DNA of 50,666 bases from assembly GCF_000003815.2 (NCBI RefSeq), contig NC_049996.1, forward strand, positions 10,514,875 to 10,565,540, read 5' to 3'. This DNA comes from Branchiostoma floridae. Taxonomy: Eukaryota > Chordata > Leptocardii > Amphioxiformes > Branchiostomatidae. Positions 11,672-21,984 of the stretch are shown here, piece after piece. A program made the position numbers and the translations under genes. Position 1 is the stretch's first letter; each line of letters starts with the position of its first letter. The notes beneath the pieces were generated by a model. It was not told the DNA's origin, searched no databases, and was given only the letters and a program-made list of their open reading frames with translations.

Positions 11672-11821
11672 GAGACTGCTGACTCAGATGATCTGACTGA
11701 TGAATCCTGTCTCAAGACCTGAGATGCAGTTACCATGGAGACTGGGATGATGCAGTTACCATGGAGACAGGGATGATGCAGTTACCATGGAGACAGGGAT
11801 GAAGCTGAGCAGTTTCACCAG
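11672..11821 (+). ncRNA. Exon-like unit E5 with an internal 26-bp triplication
   Basis: Acceptor TTATCTTTATAGTTAG, identical over 16 bases to that of E3, and donor CCAG|GTAAGC. The start GGAGACTGCTGACTCAGATG is homologous to E3 and the end GAAGCTGAGCAGTTTCACCAG is homologous to the E3 end. Inside, GATGCAGTTACCATGGAGAC is repeated three times at 26-base steps. All three frames contain stops. Confidence 0.5.
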
Positions 11822-12022
11822 GTAAGCTTCACAGTTTATGTGGAATGTGTGTTATTATATAATTACTAAAAATATGAAATATGAAACGTAGAGACATGTA
11901 AATAATATCTCCCCACTGAAATCTATGGATGCAAATAAAAGTCACCGACTGACTTGAGCACATTATTTTCTGACAGTGTATCAATTTTTGTGTATCAAAC
12001 TGACTGTTCTTTTCATTCTTAG

Positions 12023-12121
12023 GTGTGACCTGGAGGCCAGCAGTGATTCCGATCCAGAATGCTGTTGCCTTGGTGTGCAGTGTTGCTTAGCAACACAGAG
12101 GGATGGGAATAGTTTCCACTG
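12023..12121 (+). ncRNA. Exon-like unit E6
   Basis: Acceptor TTTTCATTCTTAG and donor CTG|GTAAGC. It shares CTGGAGGCC near the start and GCAGTGTTGCTTAG in the middle with E7, and ends GGGAATAGTTTCCACTG. One frame is open, but the block shared with E7 lies in a different frame there, so the homology is at the nucleotide level. Confidence 0.5.
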
Positions 12122-12418
12122 GTAAGCTTGACTCTTCTATCTGCCACATTGATCAGATTTCTTATTTCTACTTTCTAATTGACAGTTACTAATAAGACAC
12201 TTATTAATTTATTCTGAAATATGAATGTGGAAACAACTAGTACAATCTTTCCTCAGAATATATCTGAAGCACACAAATGTTATGCAAGTAATGTAAAAGA
12301 ACGGATATTTCTAAATTTGTTTAATGTTTTGAGTCAACTGTATACACACAGTACCAATTGTGCTTTCTTAACGTTGCCTCTGTCAATGCCTTAAACTGTT
12401 TGTTTCTTCCTGATATAG

Positions 12419-12531
12419 ATAGACATCTGTCTGGAGGCCTGAGCTGTGACTCCTGTCTGTATCAGATGAGGATCTTGAATGCAGTGTTGCTTAGAGACAC
12501 AGCCACAGGGGGAGGGGAATACTTTACAAAG
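12419..12531 (+). ncRNA. Exon-like unit E7
   Basis: Acceptor TTCTTCCTGATATAG (or four bases later) and donor AAAG|GTAAGC. Shares CTGGAGGCC and GCAGTGTTGCTTAG with E6 and has the same GGGAATA..TTTACA end. One frame is open for about 37 codons. The following sequence to 13120 shows no further unit with equally clear signals. Confidence 0.5.
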
Positions 12532-13122
12532 GTAAGCTTGTCTGTTCATCAATTACCCTCACTTCCATGCTAAGTCCATGTTGATTTGGTTAATGTATGG
12601 ATGACATCCTCTGGAAACTCCAAAACTGATGTGCGCACCTTGCTATTCTATGATGTTAGTATCCATTGTCTGATTTTTGCTCATTTTGCAACTGCTTTGT
12701 TTGATTAACAGTAAGGTTGAAATTTTTTTTTTAAATTGACAAAAATTGATGTGCGAACGGATGTCATCAATATAATCAAATCAACATAGTCAAACTATGG
12801 ATGGAGTAACATCTTACCATACTGATTTGAAATTTGTGACTCATAGTATATAGGTGAATTCTGTTCAGAACTTTAGACTCATGTTAGGTCTGTCTGTTAG
12901 ATCCACTCATTGTCAGGAGTTCATCTATCTCAGGCCATGGAAGCTATTAAGTAAGATTAATGGCTAGAGCTTCGCATCAAAATTTGGAAGCCAAAATTCT
13001 TAATTATTGTTATTAAACCTGCTGTTTTCGGATTATTCCCCCCGTCCTAGCTTCAATGTTTGTCATTAGTAAAATGTAATTATTGTTTTTATCATTTTGT
13101 AGTAATTGGACGAAATCTCAGT
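12532..13122. other. No recognisable gene
   Basis: AT-rich spacer between the + strand exon units and a - strand candidate exon. No reading frame, repeat boundary or RNA gene was recognised. Confidence 0.4.
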
Positions 13123-13361
13123 TTACACGCTTTGCATTGTATTGACATTTGAATAGACGGAGCCACAGAATTTCTGTTGAAAACTTTTATTCAGTTTGTG
13201 ACCCTTCTCAGTTGGTTGTATGGCTTTTTCTAAAGTTAATGAATTCAAAACTGACAACTTCTGCTGCAACCAAACGTTTGTAGTTGGTCTGAAGACAAGA
13301 GGGGGTAGATACAGCATGTTGTTGTAGGCATCATGATCAGATGTTAGCTGCTGTCCATCCA
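13123..13361 (-). CDS. Candidate terminal exon of unknown gene
   Basis: On the - strand, acceptor AAACACAAGTCAG is followed by an open frame of 79 codons (DGQQLTSDHDAYNNMLYLPP at the start, NVNTMQSV at the end) and a TAA stop. Composition is protein-like (few low-complexity runs) and the exon begins with two bases of a split codon, which is the phase left over by the candidate exon at 16405-16576. I do not recognise the family. It could also be a remnant of a repeat. Confidence 0.35.
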
Positions 13362-13399
13362 CTGACTTGTGTTTCTGTCTTCAAGACGTGATCCCGGCC

Positions 13400-15880
13400 T
13401 GGTGGGTAGCAAAACTAGCAGTGAAAGAAGCTTGGGGGAGTTGTGAGTATGGTCTCTTTGTTAACACAAGACAACACCACACACACTTTGAAGTATGCAC
13501 ACAGCACTTCAGTCAGCAGGCATGACACAAATGCAGTCGTTTTGCCAACAGTTAGAACCACCACATGTCACTGACCTTTACAAATAACATCCCTCCACAT
13601 AGATTTTATCTCACATCAGAGCACCTTCTTCAGACACTTAGTCAAAATTTTACACAGTACATCACACCTTCATATAGTCATTTTCCTACACTTAGGACCT
13701 CTTCACATTGACTTGTACAGCACACCACTACATCAGAGGAGCTTCCCAAAACACTTAGAATAATTTTACTCCTGTCAGCAATGCATACAGTGTGCTCCCC
13801 AGGGGAGGTCTTTGCTAAGCTGAAGACCCGGTGCTTCGAAACACCAGCATACCTTGGCAATGACTGATCAGGTAAATAACTTAGAATCAAAAATACAAAA
13901 AAAATACTTAGTAAATAAAATAAACAAGTAACTTAGCTTGTATATATACTTAATAAAAATATTATATAAATATACACACAAACCAACCACCCCCTTACTA
14001 TTTCAAGAACGTGTATATTATGCGCACTATCTCCCAGGAATACTGACATCAAGCAACCAAGCCTAGCGTCGAAGCCTGGAGGAGAAAACCTCTGGGCCAG
14101 GGTAAAAAAATCCACAAAGCCCCTCTACTTTAGCGTACTAGGCCTGATGACGGACAGAGCTGTTCGTCAACAGGTCTACTATGCAGAGTCGAGGTATTGT
14201 GTAAGTTAGAACCCTGGGACAGAAGTTCCTCCTCCAGGCTACGCCCAGGAAGAAGTAGAATTGAACATGCAGAAAGAGAGGAATTGTGTTTGTCATGCAG
14301 AGACGTAAACTCTTGCTCAAACTTTGTTAGCACTGTTTACCTACCCATAACAATTCAAACCTTCTGCTCCAAAATCTAGGCCTAGTCTCACGCTCATCAA
14401 ATAAAGTGACAGCATAACACATCACTGTCAAACTCTACTAAATCAAAGTGAGACGAGTCCCAAACTTTACAACAGGAGGTTGGTATTGCTACAAGTACAT
14501 AAACAGGGATAACAAAGTCTGATGTCAAGTACGTGACTTACAGGAATCAGCCAAACTAAACCACTTATTTCCACAGACATTATTCAGTCAAAAGTTCTTT
14601 CCCCAGATTTACACTGTCACAATATAGTTCTTCTACAACTGCCTTAATCACTTGTGTTTGCAAGTGTCTCTCTACTAGACTTGTTCGATAAATTATCTGG
14701 ACCAAATAACAATATAAGATGTGTCAACTGTATATTAAAGTATATAATATATCCTTGTGGAAATTTGAATTTGTTTGGCTGATTCCTTAACCCAGTTCCT
14801 CTCTTTCCAACATCACACACAGCTTACCTGTAGTACATTTCACTCTACAGAAAGAAAGCACAACATTGTCTTTCCATATTCTGTAAAGCAATAGGACATA
14901 TTTCCAACAATCATAACGTGACCAAAGCATTTCCCCGAAAAAGCATTTTCATCATCACTGACAAAATTCTACATAGAAATTGACTGCACATGTTCAGATT
15001 GTTTGGACTTTTTCATTATTTTCTACACACTTCTTTCCAACAAAACCCTTGTTAAAAAAATTAGAATGCCTAAATGAGTTTTTGCAAGTTATGATCTGAT
15101 AGATAATCTCTATTGTTTCTCCAGAATCCTTCAAGTACAAGACAGAAACAAGAGAAAAGGATGTCCTGTACAATAAGGCCTGATAATCAGTTTTCATGTT
15201 TTAAGGTTTATATTAGCTATCTTTCCTATAGGCAGGAAAAAGGAGTGTTCACGAAGTTCAACGCAAAACCAGCTAAAATGCATGGTTGATCATTGTGAAA
15301 ATGTCTGTCTTTAGTTCACCTAATCTCATAAATCTTCAGGACAGTAACTGTAAAAGTTTTCATTTCTTAAGAGGTTGGATGTTCAATAACTGCTTCATAT
15401 CATGTACATTTTGTTTTCACAAAAGCCAATTTTTATGTGAGAAACGACTTCAAAAAGTTACATGTGGATTGTGATGATATCAGGGAAACAGTTTGATTTT
15501 AAAATGATTTTGAAAATATACCCCATTGCCATACAGAACAAAACAACAGACAATATTGCAAGTGCTCTCCTCCAATAGGAAAATGTACTGTGTTCTCCAC
15601 CATTTCTGAAATAAAATATTAGTCACAACTTAGACTAGATCCTTTAGTACAAGAAATTTGAACTCTTTCAGAAATGACAACGAAGAGCAGGGAGAGCCAG
15701 TTTTAGAAACGAAGTTTTTGCTGATCAATACAAATGTTCCCAAAAAAATTCAGACAATTGCCTTTCAGACAATTGCATTTTACTCTATCCCAACTCTTTC
15801 AATATCATTTTTTAGGGATCTGCATGTAAGGGATCTGCATGTAAGGTTCCTGTCGGACTTTCCATTAAGTTCCAGAACGC
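13400..15880. other. Repeat-rich stretch without a firm gene
   Basis: Contains AT-rich sequence plus two blocks that look like repeat ends: 13790-13860 (GCTGAAGACCCGGTGCTTCG) and 14060-14260, where AGCCTGGAGGAG at about 14074 is mirrored by CTCCTCCAGGCT at about 14229. At 15815-15845 AGGGATCTGCATGTA is duplicated in tandem. No convincing exon. Confidence 0.4.
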
Positions 15881-15883
15881 AGT

Positions 15884-15891
15884 GGTGCCAC
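15884..15891. repeat. 8-bp target site duplication, left copy
   Basis: GGTGCCAC immediately before the terminal CAGGG of the element at 15892-16236; the identical right copy is at 16237-16244. Confidence 0.9.
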
Positions 15892-16236
15892 CAGGGGTCT
15901 AGCCAGCGTCCGTTTTTCCGTCAATTGACGGAAATTTGCTGCGTCTGACGGAAAAATTTTAAAACCAATCCGTCAACCTTGACGGACAAAATCCTTGATG
16001 GAAGCTACAGGCGGTTTGGGGACGCCGTCCATGGCCGTAAAAGCCACACACTGTTTGTTTTGCTATTGTTATGATTGTTGACAATGTGTGTCGGCGCCCT
16101 TTCGCATACGATAATCTCATTAAAACCCGTTTTTCAAGGTCTCAGTTCAGTCCTTCTAATTAATTTTCGCGGTTAACGTTTTCGCGACGATTGTAATTGG
16201 CTGACGGAAAAAAATTTCGAGCTGGCTAAAGCCCTG
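15892..16236. mobile_element. 345-bp hAT-type MITE
   Basis: Begins CAGGGGTCTAGCCAGC and ends GCTGGCTAAAGCCCTG, imperfect terminal inverted repeats of about 17 bp, flanked by the exact 8-bp direct repeat GGTGCCAC. CAGGG-type ends with an 8-bp duplication are the hallmark of the hAT superfamily. The inside is rich in the words TGACGG and CCGTCA on both strands and has no transposase, so the element is non-autonomous. Confidence 0.92.
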
Positions 16237-16404
16237 GGTGCCACACAGACTTTGAATGCTTTACCCATAATATGCAGATTACATTTAAGCTAAAATTAGA
16301 GTGGTGCAGCTTCGCATTATGCAAGATTCAAATGGCTTACTACACCTTGCCTACATGCAGACCCCAGTTTTCAGAACGAGTTCTAAAAGTAATAACCAAC
16401 TCAC

Positions 16405-16576
16405 AGTCAAAGTCTGATGTTCTCTTGTCTGGTAGATAGCTCACAGGTACATAGAAAGGTCCCATAGGAACAGACAGATCCTCCTGGAATATGGACAGGT
16501 ACACAAGATAGCTGACCGGTCCCACAGCACACACAGGAACATGGTCAGGCATCCAGTATCAGCTTCCATACAAAAC
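16405..16576 (-). CDS. Candidate exon with an in-frame TGA near its start
   Basis: On the - strand, acceptor TTTCTTTTACACCATAG, donor GACT|GTGAGT. The long open frame holds MPDHVPVCAVGPVSYLVYLS and continues through PMGPFYVPVSYLPDKRTSDF, which is protein-like and hydrophobic-patterned. In the frame that continues from the candidate exon at 17469-17574 there is a TGA six codons in, just before this frame. Alternatives: translation starts at the internal methionine, a different acceptor is used (there is one near 16512), or this is a pseudogene. Family not recognised. Confidence 0.33.
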
Positions 16577-17468
16577 CTATGGTGTAAAAGAAACACTCAT
16601 TCAAACAGATTCATGCTACAAACATCATCAAATTCATGCCATAAGCCAAGATACAGTCATGAAATTCACGACATTTCTTAACTTCTGAAGCCTGCTTTGG
16701 GTTGGAGAAAAGAGCACAAAGTCATAGAACAACATTTCTTAACTTCTAAAACCTACTTTTTTCAGGGGAAAGAAACACACGGAACATGGCATTGACATTA
16801 ATAATATTCCACAACATTTTGCAACTTCTAAAACCTGCTTTGGGGGAAGGAGCACATAGAACATGTCTTGATCATAATATAGTAAGGCAGAAGAAGAGAA
16901 CAGCCCAATGTGAACATAGAAAACCATTGACCTTGTGAAAGAACATAATATCATATATTAAGATCATCATCAAAAAAATTCCTATTACAATCTAATATAT
17001 CATACACATCTCATAGTCAATTCAAACGTTAGGTACAAAAAAAAGCAAATGCATTTTCACATGTTAATATAATATGTATCAAGGTCATACTGACAAAGCA
17101 TTAACGGAAAAAGAAGGGACATGCCCTTCTATAAACATTTTGGCAATGAAAGCTATAAATAACATCTAATGTAATCAAAAGGTCAACCAATGTAAATGGC
17201 GACGTTTTCATAAGAATTTTGAACATCATGATATCAAAAGACTTCTAAGAACATTTCAACTAACACTGATAGATAATCTGCAACATAAAGTAATGAAATA
17301 GCAGCTCATAATGATTACTTACCCGGTAGCACATCTACATGTGCTTAAAAATAAAAGTGAGCATTTCTTTTTTCAAGTACTTCATTTTCTTGTGTCAAAA
17401 TTTTGGAGTCCATCTTCATTTTCTTGTGTGCAGCTAAGACATTCCTTTATCATATTTATGACACTTAC
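16577..17468. other. Intron-like sequence, no gene seen
   Basis: AT-rich. ACATTTCTTAACTTCT, or a close variant, plus AAACCTGCTTTGGG recurs at about 16670, 16730 and 16805, so a loose direct repeat of about 60-80 bp is present. Nothing coding. Confidence 0.4.
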
Positions 17469-17574
17469 CTGACTGTCTGACACTAACTGGGGTGGAAAGT
17501 TTTTGGCCAAAAACATCACATCGATGAAGAGTCCACTCAGTGGTGCTGAGGTCCTTTCTATGTGGGAGAACAGA
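17469..17574 (-). CDS. Candidate internal exon, two frames open
   Basis: On the - strand, acceptor GTTTTTGTACTCCAG and donor CAGTCAG|GTAAGTGT are both strong. Two frames are open: one reads LFSHIERTSAPLSGLFIDVM and on, ending at phase 0; the other reads SVLPHRKDLSTTEWTLHRCD and on. No family recognised. It would be upstream of the candidate exon at 16405-16576. Confidence 0.35.
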
Positions 17575-18244
17575 CTGGAGTACAAAAACAAAAAAGGCCA
17601 AGCTTGGATATACAATGATGAAAAAAGATGTTCTACATAAATTGTACTTGTTCGTTATTTTTTTTGTTTTTACACTTCAAAGTTTGATTGTCTTAGTTCT
17701 GAAGCAAGACTCTTTGGTCTACAGTCCTTTATGCCATAAAAATGGCATATTTAAGAAATCCGTAAAATCCAAGGCCCGAAATTGAAACTTAAATTGCCAA
17801 TATCTCTGCCATATAATATCCAATTCACTTCAAACAAAGAGCAATTTCTGAGCTCTTTCTAATCTGATTAACTAAATTGTGAATGGCATACAGGAACGTT
17901 GATTTTTTGTCCAATACCCCTATTTATAATTTTACATTTACTTTGGGACATCTTCAGTTGGCACTTGATACCATTTTACTTGTCAACCTCCCATTTTGAT
18001 TGAAGGGATCCCCCTCTATTTGGTTCCTAAAGAAAAACCCCTTCCTTGGGACATATATACTACAGTAGTCTTTTTTCCAGACGTATACAGGCCCAGCTTG
18101 AGGGGTAAACCATAAAAAAATATCCTTGACGAGTTCCTTTGACCAGGATATAACATGTAATAAATATTTTATGAGGTCACTTGGACAAAAGACCTGTTCA
18201 TCTGCCGAATTCCTCTATCCTCTCTTTACCTCTGATCATCTCTA

Positions 18245-18412
18245 ATCTCCAAGCAGATCCTACGATGGCATAAGATAGTACCAAACTGGCCAAGTAGTGT
18301 AGTCAGCCAAGAGGTGTCAATTTGCCCAGTAGCAAAACACACTCCTAAGCTGGATCACTCCTCTAGCAGCTTTTGATACTATCTTATGCTACCGTAGGAT
18401 CTGCTTGGAGTT
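18245..18412. mobile_element. Hairpin MITE, family CTCCAAGCAGAT, copy A
   Basis: CTCCAAGCAGATCCTACG at the left is mirrored by CGTAGGATCTGCTTGGAG at the right with a further matching block (CATAAGATAGTA and TACTATCTTATG with one base between). Copies B (18496-18606) and C (32547-32653) have the same ends but different inner arms. Confidence 0.88.
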
Positions 18413-18495
18413 TACACTTCTCTTCATACACATACAGGACATGTCAAGTTAAAGTACAGACTGGATGGGGATATTCACTTTGTGATGTGATGGCC

Positions 18496-18606
18496 TAATC
18501 TCCAAGCAGATTCCTCCGGTGGCATAAAACAGTAACATAAGCCGGCAGAGGGGTAAAATTGGCCACCACTGTTGTATGCCACTGGAGGAATCTGCTTGGA
18601 GATTAG
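18496..18606. mobile_element. Hairpin MITE, family CTCCAAGCAGAT, copy B
   Basis: TAATCTCCAAGCAGATTCCT at the left and the near-exact complement ending AATCTGCTTGGAGATTA at the right; the inner arms GGTGGCATA and TATGCCACT also pair. Length about 110 bp, non-coding. It lies 84 bp from copy A. Confidence 0.9.
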
Positions 18607-18706
18607 TGATGGCCATTGTTGTGAGAGAAGTGGTTCTGTTTGATGGACATTTTGGGCATGTCTCCTACAGAGAAAGCAGGTGTCATCAAGAACATGCTAT
18701 ACAGCC

Positions 18707-19502
18707 TAAGGCCGACTTTAGACATACAACACTTTCATAGTCGTGCGACTGTTGTTGTTGACAACGTTGCCAGCGATGATATTTTTAGGCTGTCTAAAGA
18801 GGATCAAAATAGTCGCGCGACCCTTCAGCGGGGGGTCCGCGACAATTCCTCACATGTCTAAAGAAAAATCGTCGCCGGCGACGGGACTGGATCATATGCT
18901 AATAAGCCTGCAGCATGTTTTTTTTCCATTTGAAAGGGCATTTTTCTCCGTAAATGTACATGCAGTCAGTAATGGAAACGTATTTTTGTCATCAGAAACT
19001 GCCTGTTCCAGCGCAATGCCCGCCACCAGTGGCTACATCCTTCATGATACCAAGGAGGTAAAAAAGACCTTTTTTAACCTCCTTGATGATACTAGTAGTA
19101 ATCTGTAATACCACCATTGGCCACAAACGCCGGCGGCCACAAATACCGGGTTTAATTTCAGATTTTCCCGTCTCTGTGTCATTCTTTGTTGGGGACAATA
19201 TTTGTCTGCAAGCAAAAGAATAGTAATCTGCTGCATGACGAAAATGAAGAATATTCTCCCGCCATTTTTAATTTGCAAGCAAGAGGTCACTGTGGGTCAC
19301 GCACGCACCGCAGTGGAATCCTGCACCGCGGGTGTCCCGCAATACTCTGAACACATGTCTAAAGACAACTGTTGCCCACAACGAATAGTCAATAACAGTA
19401 GCACGACTATATAAGTGTTGTTTGTTTGTTTGTTTATTTTGATCTCCAATCAGAGTTACAAATGTAATTGTCTGTTGAGTTGTCTGTTTGAAGTGGGCCT
19501 AA
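18707..19502. mobile_element. 790-bp PIF/Harbinger-like non-autonomous element
   Basis: TAA at 18707-18709 and at 19500-19502 is a 3-bp target duplication; between them the ends GGCCGACTTTAGACATACAA and the inverted GGCCCACTTCAAACAGACAA form imperfect terminal repeats. Inner subterminal pairs (ATAGTCGTGCGACTGTTGTT near 18738 with its mirror near 19390) strengthen the case. TAA/TTA duplication and GG-rich ends suit PIF/Harbinger. No transposase frame. Confidence 0.82.
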
Positions 19503-20284
19503 GGCTTCACTAATGTCACTGATGAATAATTTACATGTTTACCTGGATGGACCCATCAGGCTAGATGGGGTATGACATATTACTAGGAAACAAATTCTAT
19601 ACTACTATTACTAGTACCCATCATGTACTGTCTTTCTGTACATGTAACTGGTTTATTGTAAATATCTGAAAGATTTTATCCTAACATTCCACACCTGAGT
19701 TTTGCACATTAAGGACTTAAGCTCTCCTCAATTCAACCGTCCTTGTTACAGGTCATTGGCCTTCGATATAGGACAAGGACTCGTCCGACCAGTGACTAAA
19801 TTGCCCAAATCATATCTGCCAGATTAGCTCCCATTATTCTCAGAGAATAGACACAGAGAGGGACTCGCCTTAAGGCTTAAGTAAGAGTACGCACTCTCAC
19901 GAACAGAGACACGTTGTCAGAACTCGATCAGCGGCGATACACAGTACTCTGTAAGTTTTCTTCTTTTTTAAAAGATTTTCCTCCTTTAATACGGACCAAG
20001 ATAATAAGACTTTCACATGTCATTTGGTGCAGGGCAACATCTAGAATCATCAATTTTCTGCTCCCTGAACAAAACTGGTGAAAGGGGTGACTCAGCCTGT
20101 CCTATCAAGGACGTTATATGATGTCCTTGGTTCTATGTGGGGAGTCTTGGGACCATACTTTTTTTACAATCCCTATAGCATACATTGTAAATGCATAAGA
20201 CATTGTGAATTTCAACGTTAAAACTGGCAGCACACTCAATGATTTTTGCCCAATTTGTTGATCGCGAGCACATTTTCTCCTAAA
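19503..20284. other. Spacer with a possible upstream untranslated exon
   Basis: Mostly AT-rich. At about 19850-19950 a GC-balanced patch ends in CAGTACTCT|GTAAGTTTTC, a perfect donor hexamer. It might be an untranslated first exon for the ATP-grasp gene, whose coding exon at 26247 is preceded by an acceptor and so needs an upstream exon. This link is only a guess from the donor. Confidence 0.25.
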
Positions 20285-20447
20285 TATACCTAGTCCATGG
20301 GCCAGAGGGGTTTTTGGTACCACCGAGAGGGACAAGTGCTATCATGGATTTTTTGTATTAGTAGGAACCAAAGTTTATTTTAAGCTATGATAACCAGTTG
20401 TCATGCACAGCTTTCCTACTGTAATCACGTGACCAAGTGACGTCATC
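20285..20447 (-). mobile_element. Element with CRE and E-box, copy A
   Basis: On the - strand it reads TGACGTCACTTGGTCACGTG, then AAAGCTGTGCATGACAACTG, GGTTATCATAGC, and finally GGTACCAAAAACCCC and GGCCCATGGACTA. The same blocks occur in the same order at 25890-26065 on the + strand. Ends not defined; non-coding. Confidence 0.7.
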
Positions 20448-20608
20448 CAAATTGACCTGGCCGTTTGGTCATTTATTGAAAAGGACGAGATAAATATGTA
20501 TTCAATAATTTCCAATGAAAATTGGTTTACATGTGAAAAATACCACAAGAATTACAAAGTATTAAGTTTTTTGTCGGTATTAAGCATCTTTAGGAAGTTA
20601 TGAATCTT

Positions 20609-20981
20609 TAAGGCCACACCAATTTAATTTCTTGGTTCACGGATTCGCTCGCTCCTATTTTTTGGGAAAAAAAATAAAAATAAAAATTACCACTCAGCAA
20701 ATTTTCACCATTAATGAAATCATTCACCAACTTTCTGGGGTAGCAAATTGGCCTTTATATCATAAGCTCCTTAAAGTGTGGGTACAGGTGCTGTTACTGT
20801 ACAATAATAGTGTTTTTGTACTTTTTTCAAGCTGAAAACTTTTTTTCTTTATGTTTTGGATTAGTCGTTACCTTTACCCCAACCATTTTACAATTTTTAT
20901 TTTCATTTTTATTTCGCCCTTTCGCTCCATATTTTTTATGAAAAAATCCGTGAACCAAGAAATTAAATTGGTGTGGCCTAA
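20609..20981. mobile_element. 367-bp PIF/Harbinger-like MITE
   Basis: Starts GGCCACACCAATTTAATTTC at 20612 and ends with its exact complement, finishing at 20978; the arms pair over about 33 bases with no mismatch that I see (through CTTGGTTCACGGATT). TAA flanks both sides (20609-20611, 20979-20981). The inside is A-rich near the left arm and T-rich near the right arm, so it can fold further. The near-perfect arms suggest recent mobility. Confidence 0.88.
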
Positions 20982-21364
20982 AGGCTGATTTTTGGGGTAA
21001 TTTTTGCGTAAAAATTACATTGTTTACTTTCCAAAACCAGGCATTTATTCAGCCTGCCTATGGGGCCTTGTTTGATACGATTTCGTGATTTACCACATCT
21101 TTACCTGCATTTTGGGCTTTAAAGCAACAAAATCCGTCAATTCCAGCAGGAGTTACGAGTATTTCAATAATTACACCCAACGGACTTTTTATCAAATTTC
21201 TGCGAATATCGCAATGCATCATGGGTAATCCAAGAGACTGTCTATAAACTAATCCATGTGGCCGAGTCAAAATGTTGATTTTTCTCAACATTTGGGGTAG
21301 TAGTAGGGCATTGGTCCATACATACAAAAATGGCTTAAAGTTTTGGGTAAAGTGCTGTTCACCG

Positions 21365-21378
21365 GTTACCATGGCAAC
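21365..21378. promoter_or_regulatory. RFX X-box-like palindrome
   Basis: GTTACCATGGCAAC matches the consensus bound by RFX transcription factors (GTNRCC, short spacer, RGYAAC). Context TTCACCGGTTACCATGGCAA resembles that of a second site at 25711-25724, so it may simply be part of a repeat family. No ciliary gene is next to it. Confidence 0.45.
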
Positions 21379-21753
21379 GGCCATTTTTCTAATGGCGATT
21401 TTCATCTGTTTATGGTCATTCAGTCGTTTGTATCATCAGTCATCATTTGTTGTTGATGGTATCTGACGTAATTCCGACTTACTTATTTGGTGTTTACAAG
21501 TATAGAATTCTGACCTATTTGAGTATTTCCCATCAAATAAAGCAAAAGAATCTTATCTTTAAGTTAGTCTGAATACGGACACAAGTTAAGTTTTGTGGAA
21601 ATCTCACTGTTGTAACTGAATCAAAAACCGCTGTAAAATGATATCCAAAATGTATCCAAAATAGCTTTTCAGTAACAAAGGGATGTTTGCTTTTGATACT
21701 TGGTGCAAAATAGGCAAAATATAACCTTGATACTGTTGAAAGCATGTTGGCGT

Positions 21754-21808
21754 CACTGTTGTGTCACTATTGTGTCACTATTGTGTCACTCTTGGGTCAC
21801 TCTTAGGT
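21754..21808 (+). repeat. 11-bp tandem repeat TGTCACTATTG
   Basis: About five copies with single-base variation (TGTCACTATTG, TGTCACTCTTG, GGTCACTCTTA). Confidence 0.85.
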
Positions 21809-21819
21809 TACTGTTAGGG

Positions 21820-21975
21820 CATCTTACCACTTGCGCTATTTTTTTAACTTTCAAAAAATCGTCGCGCTTGCTTGTGTCACCTCTAGGTTCGCTCGCGTCA
21901 CCTCTAGGTTCCGTGGGGTTACGTCTGCGTTGTCGAACCCCGAAGCGACGCATGCGTGACGCGAGTGTAGTGAGA
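21820..21975. repeat. Interspersed repeat R1, copy A
   Basis: Shares with 22675-22812 the ordered blocks AAAAA(T)CGTCGC(G/A)CTTGC, CACCTCTAGGTTC, GTTAC(G/C)TCT, TCTGCG, TCTCGAACCC or TGTCGAACCCC, GCGT and GTGAG. The second copy has the same order, so both derive from one mobile element; its class is unknown. Confidence 0.7.
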
Positions 21976-21984
21976 GTGGACCTT

